Source of the DNA: Bryopsis sp. KO-2023
Lineage: Eukaryota; Chlorophyta; Ulvophyceae; Bryopsidales; Bryopsidaceae
Length of the DNA: 64,000 nucleotides
Direction of reading: 5' to 3'
Assembly (NCBI GenBank): GCA_030272585.1
Contig: BSYQ01000009.1
Location: 3,100,001 to 3,164,000 of the forward strand
The notes beneath the pieces are model-generated. The model was not told the DNA's origin. It did no database searches and worked only from the letters and a program-made list of their open reading frames with translations. This document shows, in pieces, positions 37,820 through 49,400 of the stretch (positions are counted from its first letter, which is position 1; each line of letters opens with the position of its first letter). Made by a program: the position numbers and the translations under genes.

Positions 37820-40800
37820 ATGCTGAACCCTCACGCCAAAGAGTTCACCCCGTCTTGCCAGCGAACGTCTTCGGCTGGAGTCGGTGCCGCTAACGAATTC
37901 AACTACGTCGCGCAAGCCGGTTGGTCGACGCAGCCAGGGGGAAGCTACCATGTCCCAAGTTATGGCTACGGATATCAACAAAGCCATCACTCGGGTCCCT
38001 GGCAACCACCGCCGAGCGGGGCGTCAATCCCGAATCAACGCCAGAGGTCCGTCCCTCGGGCGGTACCCGGAGCTCTGACCGCGGTTGGGGTTGGTGCGGA
38101 ATTGAGCGGTGGGGCCCGCCAGGGCAGCTTAGGCCAAGAGTTGACGTTTGACGATGTGTTTGGTCCGACGGGCTCGTCGTGTGGCTTGTCGCCAAAGTCG
38201 AGCTGTCTTTCGCCGGTGGGTGAGCAAGGATGCCGTGCTCTTTTCGTCGCCACGAATTTCTTTTTTCTTGCAGTTTTTTCGGTTGAAAATTTCAAAACAC
38301 TCGCTTGCCTGTCGAACATGGACTCTGTTCGGATGCTTTTGTCAAGAGCCCACCTTTTCTTGGAAAAAAAAAGTGCAAGCAAATTTTTGGTCTCGAAAGA
38401 TAAGCCTCTCTCTTTCTGTGGAGGTTGTGCTTGGACATTTTTAAACACAGCAACTGAAAGATTGGGACCTCCCTTGTGGTTGTGGAAAAAAAATAGGGCA
38501 ACGATCAACTTCACCTTCAGAGGCTGAAGTCAATTTCTTGTGTGAGGCCATCCTTGAGGCAGTCCTCCCTGCAACAAAGCATCCAAGAGGATGACGAGGA
38601 CTGGGTAAACGAAATCGAGAAAGAAACCCCGGTATCCAGCTCCACAGCCGGAGAAGCGCCTCCAGCCGGACCGGAGGGTAGCGCTCCATACGATGAGCCA
38701 ACAGAAAAGAAAAAAACCGAAAAAATCGGACCGGGAAGTTTTCATTTGCTTGCTGTGGTGGGACAGGGTTCTTTCGGCAAGGTGAGTTTTTGTTTGTTTG
38801 TTTTCTGCTTTGCTTATTATTATTTTTTTACCAGGAGGCCTTCGGAAGGATTACATTGGTTGTGGAAGACAGTTTCGACGATTCTATTGCAGCGATTTTT
38901 CTGGGTTTTTGCTTTGGATTTTTGACTCTGTGTACCGAATAAGCAAACGAGAAGCTTCCATTTTGGGTTTGGGGTGCTGTGGTCCTCCACCTCAACGGTC
39001 TCATTTTTTTTTTTCTAAGTTGTTTTGGATGGGTTGCCTTCAGGTGTTCCAAGTGAGGAAGAAGGACACCGGGCAAATTTACGCAATGAAAGTGATGCGA
39101 AAGCATAGGATTGTGGAAAAAGATCATGCTGCTTATGTTTGGTCAGAAAGAGATGTGTTGACTGCTGTGGAGCATCCCTATATTGTCAGGATGCTGTATT
39201 CCTTCCAGGTGGGATTTCCAAAAATAAAAAAATTAAAAGATTGAAATATTAAGGGCAAGAGGATGGAATCAAAGGGATTTTTTTTTCCACTTTTTTTGTA
39301 TTTTCAATTTTTTTTCAATTTTTTTTTTTGTGTGTGTGTGTGGGGGGAGAAATTACTAATGTGAATTCTAACAAATTCAAATGTCATATTTTGCAGACAT
39401 CCCAGAAGCTATATCTGGTCCTAGAGTTCGTCAACGGTGGCCACCTTTTCTACCAGCTATTCCAAGAGGTGCACAACACCCCCCAAAAAAAAACCAATTT
39501 TCATTCAACTCTATCTCAAAATGTCAAAAGAAGCTTTTACAAAGGGGTAAAAATGGAATTTAACAAAAACAGAAAAAGATAGAGAAATGTTGACCGAAAA
39601 CACTCTGCAAACACAGTTCATTTTTTTCCCCATGAAATTCCACCAACGCTGCTCGTGAGTGTTATAGGGCTGCTTCCTGGAGGACCGTACCAGAATCCAT
39701 GCGGCTGAAATCGTGTCGGCTATTTCCTTCCTGCATTCGAAAGGAATCTTGCACAGAGACCTGAAACCGGAAAACGTTTTGCTGGACGATGAAGGCCACA
39801 TCAAAGTCACCGATTTCGGGCTGTGCAAGGGGAATATAGACGATGCCTCGACCAGAGCTGACAGTTTCGTCGGCACCATGCAATATATGGCCCCAGAAAT
39901 CATCAAGGGGGAGCAGCACACCAAAGCTGTGGATTGGTGGAGTGTGGGGTGAGTGGAATCTTTTTCTGTGTGTGTGTGTGTGTGTGTGTGTTTTGGAAGT
40001 CCAAGACAAATTTAAATCGCTTCTATGAATTTCTTTCTTTTTTTTTTTGTTTTTTTTTTGGGGGGGGGGGGGGGGTTTTGGTCCAAATAAATTCTTTTTT
40101 TTGTTTTCTTTTCCAGCATTCCGCCACTCTTTCTCTTTCTCTTTCTCTTTCTGTTTTTTTTTTTTTTTGCTAGACAAAAATTGTGTCATTATTGATGGAG
40201 CTGGCACCGCTTGCCTACATTCTTTTTGAAACAAAAAGCAAAGAAATTGATAATTAACTGCACATGCATTATTCGCTCCGCAACTTCATTCAATGCTTGC
40301 TATATATAATATATATATATTTCAATGCTTTCTTTCTTTTTTGTTTGGAACAGGATTCTGATTTACGAAATGCTGGCGGGCCAACCCCCTTTCGACTACA
40401 AGCTGCGAAAAAAAGATATAACACAAAAGGACAGAAAGACTCTCATGAGGAGAATAACAACGGGGAAAATATTGAAGCCCAAATTTTGTGGGAAGGTGGC
40501 TTGGGATCTGATTCAGGGGCTTTTGACGAGGGACCCTGCGCAGAGGTTGGGCAGCGAAGGCGGTGGGGATGCCGTGAAAAACCACCCCTTCTTTAAGGAA
40601 ATCGATTGGGACGAGCTGGAGGAGAGGAAAATGGTGTCAAAATATAAGCCCATCGTGCCGAACAGTCTGTCGATCGGTGAGTGGAGAATATCGTTTTTTT
40701 TGTTTTTCCTTTTTGAAAATATGGGAAGGAAAAGAAGGGGGGGGGTGGGGCGTCCGACATTCTTTTCTATTTTTGGCATATGGGATATAAAAACATGTTT

Positions 40801-41456
40801 GTTTTTATGTATTCAGTGAAGAACTTTTTTTTATGTCTTTTTTTTTTTTGAGGAAATATTTTCTTCCAAGCGAAAAAAAAAAAGTGAAGAGAGAGAGAAC
40901 CCCCGAAAGTTTTTCATGTTTTGTGTGTGGTTTTTGAAAGAGTGCAAAGAAAAAAGGGAGTTTCTATTTATTTATTGATTCATTTTATTTGATTGCATCC
41001 CTGCCTGGTCAGACGTCAGCAGATAATTCTTTTTTTTTTTTTGCGCTTTTTGCTGGTGAGAATTGTTTTTCCCCCCCCCTGTTTCGGCAATTGTACATTA
41101 ATAATTTTTGATTGTGGATTTTTGATTTGGGCCAGATAATTTTGAGAAGCGGTTCACGAATATGCCTGCGGTAGACAGTCCCTGTGGAACTCCAGACAAT
41201 CCGAGTTGGATGATAGCATTCCAGGGGTACACCTACACTACCCCAAGCCTTCTGGATGATGTGGTAAGGCGTTGTGGAAAAAAAAAAAACAAAAAATAAA
41301 TTAAAAAGTAATAATAAAAATTTCATCAATATATCAATGCGTCGAGAAAACACACAGAGGGTTTTTGTGGCGATGTTTAAATATCCCGGGGAAAAAAAGT
41401 TTTCTGATGTCATTTTTTTATTTTAGGATTTGAAACATAGGACTAGAAAAGAGTAA
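37820..41456 (+). CDS. AGC protein kinase of the p70 S6 kinase type, with N-terminal PAM2 motif
   Basis: Eight exons, 37820-38215, 38521-38781, 39044-39208, 39397-39468, 39668-39948, 40354-40676, 41136-41263 and 41427-41456, join in phase to 551 residues. Residues 1-11, MLNPHAKEFTP, fit the PAM2 consensus (L-N-x-x-A-x-E-F-x-P) that binds the MLLE domain of poly(A)-binding protein. Residues about 12-200 are Gly/Ser/Pro/Gln-rich. The kinase domain follows: GQGSFGKV, YAMKVMRK, HRDLKPENVLLDD, DFGLCKG and APEIIKG. The C-terminal tail has a turn motif (PAVDSPCGTPD) and a hydrophobic motif (FQGYTYTTPSLL), both as in S6K. S6K, activated by TORC1 and PDK1, phosphorylates ribosomal protein S6 and translation factors. 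In the activation loop the usual T-F-C-G-T-x-E-Y is S-F-V-G-T-M-Q-Y. The exon 1 to exon 2 join rests on a GTGGGT donor; if wrong, the PAM2 part would be a separate gene. Confidence 0.85.
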
Positions 41457-43407
41457 AATACATCCATTTTTCTTTTTTTTTATTCTGTTTTTGTATTCGA
41501 CAGGCGGAAAGGTTGAGGAATTTCTGAGCAAAAGCAGCAAAGCTTTTATTTTTTGCAGTCCAATGTCTTGTTCTCCGAATGGCTTCCAAATTTTCCTCTC
41601 GAGATTCGTACCAAAAAAAGAAAAAAAAGTACAAAAAAAGAAAAGAATGAAAACAAAAATTGCAAAAGCTTGTCAGGGGGCCGTGGAGAGAAGGGAAAAA
41701 AAAAGAAAAAAGAAAAAAGAAAGAAGGAAAAAAAAATGACGAACTGGAGAGCGTTCATTGGTGTCTTTCCTATTGCTGACTTTGGGAGGCGAGGGATTTA
41801 AAGAAAGAAAAATAGGAGGTTTGAAATATATTATATATCCACATGAAATATATACATGGGGAGGGTTATGCTGGGGGTGAAAGGGGGGCTGCTAGCGCAA
41901 AAAAAAAAAATCTACTGTTTCCAGCAAGAGTGAGAAAAAATATACCATTTCTAAGGGGAGTTTAATTATTCAGTGTTTTTATCGAAACCCATTCGCAGAA
42001 TTGAAGGTCTAATTTCTGTGAGTTTCGTGAAAAAAAAACAACTTTTTTTAAGATTTGATTGGGGATTGGCAAGAAATCCAAAACCAAGTTGAAAAAAAAA
42101 GGAAAATAGAAAAAAAAACAAGTAAAAAGAAAGAAAGAAAAAAAGAAAAAGTTGGTAGGGGTTGCTAAGAAAGAGGGGTTTGCATCTTTCTAGAATTAAC
42201 ATTTTATGTTTGGTTGATTGGTTGGTCGAAGGCAATGGTTACGCTTGTATAACAATTTCTCTCCGATTTAATTCCCTCTATCTAATTTTAGATATTTCAT
42301 CTCGTTTTATTTTTAATTTTCCTAATCAAGAGGAGTGTTGGGTATCCATTTGGATTAGTTTTAAAAAAGGGGCTGGGAGGGGGGGGAATGTGGGCAAAAA
42401 AATAGAGCAAAAAATCTATCTAGTTTTGGTGACAGCAAGGGGGGGGTCTTGAGAAATTTCAGGCTGGATATTCACATGCATACATATGTTGTAATTTGGT
42501 TTTAAATTCTTCGAGTTGAGGGGGGGAAAGATTATGGAGGGGAGAGAAAAGAAGATTAAAACACACACACACGAAACAAAGCGATGGATGCTCCATTTTG
42601 ATAAGGGGGGGGGGAATGGAGTTCGTCTCATAGATTTGGTTGGCTGCTTTCCAGAATTAGACCGCGTAAAGAAAAAAAAAAACTTAAAACACACAGAAAA
42701 GAAGAAAAAAAAAACTTTCACCAAAGGTTGAAAGGGAAGAAAAAAAAGTGGGGTGGCCAAGGATCTAGGTTTTCTTAAAACACCCTTTTTGTCAACGTCG
42801 TTTTCGGTGAAATTATGCAACAGAATTTACTATTTTGCTATGCTTGGGAGCCCTATTTCGTTTTTTTGTGGGGTGTTTTTTTGTTTTCTATTTGGTTCAG
42901 TTACGCGAGGGTAGTTTCCTTGAAGGAGCATTGAGTGATCGATTTTTTTCGACATTGCTCCTTTTTTTTCCTTCATTTTCTTTGTTTTTTTCCCATGATA
43001 TATATGAACGAGGGTTCGCTTTGGGGTGGAGAGAAGATAAATTCAAAAAAAAAAAGTGTAATTATGCCATTTGATTGTCAAATTGCTGTGACAGGAAGAG
43101 TCAGAGACTTGAAGCAAAATCAAAGTGGGGGCTAGGGGGGGGGTACATGCCTCCATTCCCTTTGAAAACACCCTGTCAATCATGACAGCACAAATTCACA
43201 AATTCAATTACACTTACACACACAGTCAGCATTCAACTCACCACCAGCTTCCCTCCAGCAGCCAATGCCAGGTGGCCTACTCACCTAAAAGCCTGGCGTT
43301 TTCCCTTTGTTGTTTCATCATCCAACGAGACATGCGCGAAATATTGTCTTGAGCGCCCCAAACATAACAAGCATCGTTCTTTTTTCTTTTCTTTAAGTTA
43401 TTTCGAA
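41457..43407. other. long intergenic stretch between S6K and Listerin
   Basis: Nearly 2 kb of A/T-tract DNA with G runs. No recognisable exon on either strand. It would contain the S6K 3' UTR and the Listerin promoter. Confidence 0.45.
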
Positions 43408-46400
43408 ATGCCAGGAGGGGATCGCAGAGGCGGACAAGCGAACAGTGCGCGCGCGGCGGAGCTCGCAAAGCAGGCCAAAGGAAAAGGGCTGCTGGGGGCT
43501 GGCTTCGCTGGGTGGGCTCTCCAACATAAACACTTCACCTCACACAGCCTTCTTTCTGTTTATTTCTGTTTTTCTTAATTTTGGATTGAGAAAGAAACAA
43601 GGTTCATCAACCACATTTTGGGAGACGATTTCTGGGTTAATGTCTGTGGATTCTGCATCCTGCATCGAAGCTCTATGACAGACTCGGCTCACCTGGTTTG
43701 CCCTTGTGCATTAAATGATTTCCAAGGTTGAAGAATATGTCCTTTTTGACATATTCGCGTCCAGCACAGGGAAATTTGGACATGATTCCACCAAACAGCT
43801 TTATATTTGTTTGTGTGTGAGATTTTGTTTTTGCTGTGAAAAAGGTTTTCCGGATCTCGCCCTGTGAATCAGTACTACAAAGAGGAGGAGCCCAGTGTTT
43901 CTGGAGAAGCTTTGGATGGGGACATTCAGCAATTTCTGAAACATTTGTCGAAAAGCAACCCCACGACGAAACTGAAAGCTTTGCAAGTGGGTAGCATTTC
44001 CCACGTCGATATTCTTCCACTATTTTTTTTTCCCCATCCGAGTTTTTTGTTCTGGCGAATGTTTGTGTGATTTTTTTTTTTATTTTTTTTTTTGCTGGGA
44101 AGGATTTTTGGCGGTGACCTTTTTCGACTCGCACGGGGTGCTTGATATTTTCTGTTAGTATAAATATTTTGCACTATTTCAACATTTTTGTATTAAATTT
44201 GTTCATGCATATATGCATGTGCCTCCACAAGCTTGAATTGTGAATGCAACACTCCTTTTTGAAGAAATCAGCATATTCACGATATGTTTTTTTTTTTGCT
44301 TTGCCCAGGGTTTGAATGCAAAACTCCAAGACTGTGGGGTGTCAGACCTGGTGGCTTTGCTTCCCAAATGGATCCACGCATACAGAAGGTTGGTGACTGA
44401 TGGAGACAGGGGTGTGCGAGTGAAAAGTCAGGAAGTGCTGGAAATCATCGTTTCCAATTTGAAACGAGAGCTGGCTCCGCACCTCAAGTCTGTCATAGGG
44501 CCTTGGTGGATGGCACAGCACGATTTGCATAAAGACACCCGATTGGCGGCGATTTCAGCTTTCCAGGTTGGAAAATGGCTATTTTATTTTATTTTTTAGT
44601 TTGGGGGGGGGGGGGATAACTTAGCTTTGGTAATAGCATATTGTTTACTAATGTTTTTTGTTTCTACAGGCAGCATTTCCTGAGCCCAAGCGAAAAGGTG
44701 CCATACTGTTTTGCCATCAAGAATTACTGAAACACCTCACGGAGAATTTGTCGATGGATGTGAAAGCGCTTGGAGATCCAAAGTAATACAATCAAGCAAT
44801 TCCAGTTTCTCTCTTTTCTTTGATTCTCAATCATGCATGTGTCAAATCTTGTTAAAATGTTGAAAATAAAACAACGAAGGGCAGACTCATACAAAATTTT
44901 CCATTGTTTATATATTTAGAGTTATGTGTTGCTTTTTTTTTCTCGATTCTCATATATACGTGTTACAGACGTTTCCGAATTCGTGTAAAGAAATTTTGTT
45001 GATCTCTAATATTCATGCAACGATTTAATTGTATTTTCTTGTTAAAAGATTTTCAAGGAATTTTTTATTTTTTTGTTCTTTGTGGGGGTCAATTTTAGGA
45101 AGGAAGATAAGGAGGCGCTGGAGATCCGCTATGAAAGCATGACTTTTGCTTCAATTTCTGCTCTGAGTAAACTTTTGGAAATTTCTTCAGAATCTGATGA
45201 GAAAGGTAAATTTATTTATTTTTTATCTAGGGATATATTCTCTATGTAGAAGTGACTACACAATTCTTCCCCTTTGTATCAAAACATACGTTTATGTATT
45301 TACATACCCACCTGATTTTTTTTTATTTTTTTTTTTCAACTCCAAGAAAAAATGTGAAAGAAAAAAAATATGTGGAAACAATCAAGGATCAAACATGAAC
45401 AAGCAGCAATGCAGTTTGATCAAATCGACTTCATGTTGTTTTTTTCCTTTTTTCTCTGAACACATGTATATAATTATTTTTCCTTCTTTTCCAAACTAGA
45501 TTCAAAAGCTGGTGACGCTATTCGGAGCGAAATCGCTGGGATGATTTCCACCAGATCATTTTTCAAGAAGCATTTCGCCTCGCACAGCCCGGTGGTCAGA
45601 CAGAGCGCACACGCATTGGTGGAATCCGCATGCAATCATGCATCCACAGAATTATCCAATCATGTTCCCGGCATCGCTGGAAACGTGATTGGGGCCGTCG
45701 GCGAGAAGGAACCCTCTTGCCAATCCACTGTGTGGAGCATGGTTCTGACATTTGTCAAGGTTCGAAATCTTTTCTTCTCTTTTCTTTTCTTTTTCTTTTT
45801 TTTGCTGGGGGGGGGGGGAGAGGAGGGCAGGGGGTCTGGCAGCTGCACCAGACATCCTGACATTTTGCTGTTTGAGGCCGACGGGATATTGAATATCAAT
45901 TTCAGCACTGGGCAATCCGTCATTGGCATCATGTTTGTTTTCATGCAAAAAAATTCCAGCAAAAAAGTGTGTCAAGAGGAAGAAAACTATAAAGAAGACC
46001 TCACATCTCAAAATCCATTCGAAAATTTCCAACATCCTTTCGAAAAACACCCACACCCACCGTCTTTTAAGAATTAAAACAAAAAAGGGTATATCAAAAA
46101 CTGTTTCTTTTTTGTGTGTTGGGGTAGTGCAGACATTTCCTGAGAGCTGGAAAAGCGCACACTTGCGAAAAGCAGTAATACCGAGGCTCTGTTCCGTGTT
46201 GCGACACAGTGGGGATGCGGTGGGGTTGTCTGAAGCGGTTTCCATGGCGGTACTGCCCTTTCTGAATCAAATCCCCAGGGAGCTTTGGGAATCGAAACCC
46301 GACATGCTCGTGAAAGTGATGGAGAGTGCATGGATGGGTGCCAAAGGGCAAAAACAACCGTGAGTGGCAGAGTGAAACACAGTCATGAGTTTCGGCAGAC

Positions 46401-49400
46401 GAAAAGCCTGGCTGTTAGTTGCTATTGTTGAGATGAATGCTTTAGTCAAGGAATATATACTGCATTAAAAAAAATGGGCTGGATTCGGTGATGTTCTTTC
46501 TTGCCTTTTTTTTCCCTGGGGGTGGGGGCAGGATGAGTGCCAAACACACCCAAAGAATCCATGTCCGTCTGAATTTTTTTTTTCAATGGCTCATGTACGT
46601 TTTTTCGTATTTTTTGAAGTTTCGTTGTTTTTTTTTTGCTTATTTTTCCCGCTTCAGTGAAGCTCAAACGACAGGAGTCGATCTGTTGAAGGAGTGCATG
46701 CTTTGGGGTCTGTTGTCGGGATCCACGCTCTCCAACGATGAGCTGGATTTCCAGAATGGGCTGCTTTCGGGGGTCGTCTCTGTGCTGTTCGTTCCAGCAA
46801 TCATGGAGGAACGCCTGTCTGACGGGGTTTTGGCAAAAGCATGTCTGACAAAAAGCATCGAGAGGCTTGCTGCTCTGTCAAAGAAGGATATCAAGTCCAG
46901 TGCAGGTGGGGGCACTGCTTTTTTTTGTCTGTATTTTCCTTGTTTTGTTCTGTATTTTGCCAATACATGTCAATGGGGCTCGGCATCAATCGATGAATTT
47001 AGGTGGAAAAAAAGCATCTCATATTTCCTTGCAGGCAGAGCGCTGAAAGCACTGTTGGAACGGTTGAAATCCGACATCGTTTCTCAAGCAACGCCCTCAT
47101 CAGCAGCTCCGGAAGGCTCGGCCGATTCACGATGCATAAGAGTTGCTGACCTGATGTCGGAGTTGGTCGATTCCGAGAACCAGTGGCTAGTGAGCGTCGT
47201 TTCAGAATTCGTGGGTAGGCCGGTGGGAGCGGTGCTGGTTGATAGAGGGATCAGACATGATTCTGATGTCAAATTGGTGCAAGCCCTGGCTAAAATGGTC
47301 AAGGTGAGAGCCTCTTTGCATGTGGCAAATGCCTTAACGTACATGCAGATGATTGGTTTTCCTTGTTTGATTACCTTGGATTGGTCCAGAGTTAATGCCC
47401 GTTGATGCTTATTCTGTAACTCCACAACGTCTCTAGACCCGAATGGTGTATTTTTTCACAGCCAGACATCAACAAATGAGAAAACTGCCCTCCAGGAGTC
47501 GAATCATGGTGTTCCGCTTCTTTCTTTTTTCAGGTGTATGGCCCATCCGTGTTATCTTTCCAAGGTTCAGATGCTTCGGGAGGCCCAACGGCGATGTCCC
47601 TGCATGACAGACTGTTCGATCGACTGCTGGAGTTTTTTTCCATGGGATCCCCAGACGAGAATTTGAAGGGAGCTTTCTCGGACCTCATGCTGTCCAGTTT
47701 GATCGGAGCGAACGACAAGGATTGGATGCGCGATCATTGGGGGACCATGCTCTGCTCCATTTTAAAATCTATCGAAACGGGGGAAGAGGCCTCTGAAAAT
47801 CATAATGGCTTTGCTCTGTTGCTTATCGAGGGCATCGTGACTTTGGAGGAAGGTGAGGTTTTTTTGCATTCTTTTTTTTTTTTTTTTTTTTTGAATGAAG
47901 GGGAGGGGGGGAGGGCGATTTTTTAGTCACTGAATGCTCTTGTTCAATGTTTTTTTTGGTGAAAATATGTTCAATTTTGGGATTTCCTGATGTCTGCAGT
48001 TCCTCCTGTATGTTGGCCCTTGTGTGGTGCATCCTCCCATCTTGCAATTAGTCATTCACACCCCATTTGAAAGTACGAGCAGCCAATCGGTATCAAAAAG
48101 ATTCATGCATTTTTTCGCAGAGATCCAGAAATGGTTTGCATGCAAGGCTCTAAGCTTTCTGGCAATATCCTGCCTGGAACCATCCCGCCTCAATTCCTCA
48201 GCGTCCGTCAGAATCCTCCGAAACCTCATAGGCCATCATAAAACCCTGCTGTCCGAAGCCACCTTCGTCAAGATTTTGGAAAACTTTGAAGGCGTGTTTC
48301 AAAGAGGGGCCGAAGTGGGGGACGAAGAGGCGGCTGTCGGAGTGATCGAGGCTCTGAGCGGTGTCTTGTTTGATGGTGGGGTTCCTGAGACAGACGGTGG
48401 CCTGTTGGCTTGGGAAAAGCTCGTTCTTGAAGTGGCACTGATGGCTTGGGAAGGGAGGGACGAAGACAAGTATGTTCAAACAACGATGGTCCTTCTTTCC
48501 AGCGAAACTTGATCGTCTAAAGCTAAGAAATTTGTCTGCATGAGTAGTGGCACATCCTTTATTCAATGTATTGTTGTCTGACATCAAGGGTGCTGCATCG
48601 GATGTATCTATCATATGATGTCTAAATTAGTCATCAAATTAGTGGTCAGCTTACTAATCCAAGTGTTCTTGTTGACTGGGAGTGAGACCACGGGTTCCTG
48701 CACCCTCTTTTACATTTTTTTATTTATTTTTCCAGGGCAACATTTAATGCTGCTCGGCTTTTGTGGAGCGGTGGGGAAGGCTTGAACAAGCTGCGAAGCA
48801 AAGTCCCCCTTCAAGTGCACAGTATAGCGTTGAGACTGCAAGGTAATTGGAAAGAATAAGCATCTCAAGGCACCAACTGATAAATCTGATCCAACTGATG
48901 TGGGATTCTGCTATGGGGAAAAATTGGTTTTGGTGTTTGCTCATATGAAGCACCTACAAAGAGAGGGTTTTGACCATATCCCCAGTTGTGTTTAGAAGCA
49001 GATATCCATTTTTATGTTTTCAAAACGTGTTGTCATTTACTCTTCCAGAACGCGTAGTCCAATCGCTTCAAGATTCCACTCAAACGGACTCACATTCCAC
49101 AAAGCGCTTGGCTTCCGAAACTGCCGAAATCGTGTCGATGGCCCAAACCTCCCAAGACAAATTCAAGACTTTGGACCCCATGCTGGCGGCTTTCGATTCT
49201 CAATGGATGAGGTGGTGTAAACCCGGTGGAAGGCTGTCCGATGGGCAAGCTTTGGAGGAGGGAGGAGAAGCTCACTTCATGATTGGCTACATCTCTGAGT
49301 TGATGGGGTTGATCGGATTCGAAGATTTTTTGGGTGGCCTCCATCATTCGGATGCCAGGCCCTGGTTGGCTGTCGAAATGTTGTGCGAGAGTCAGGTAGG

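Noticed and set aside
37358..38005. 215-codon minus-strand frame over the HAUS6/S6K gap
   Set aside because: It overlaps the S6K first exon and the promoter region and resembles no family.
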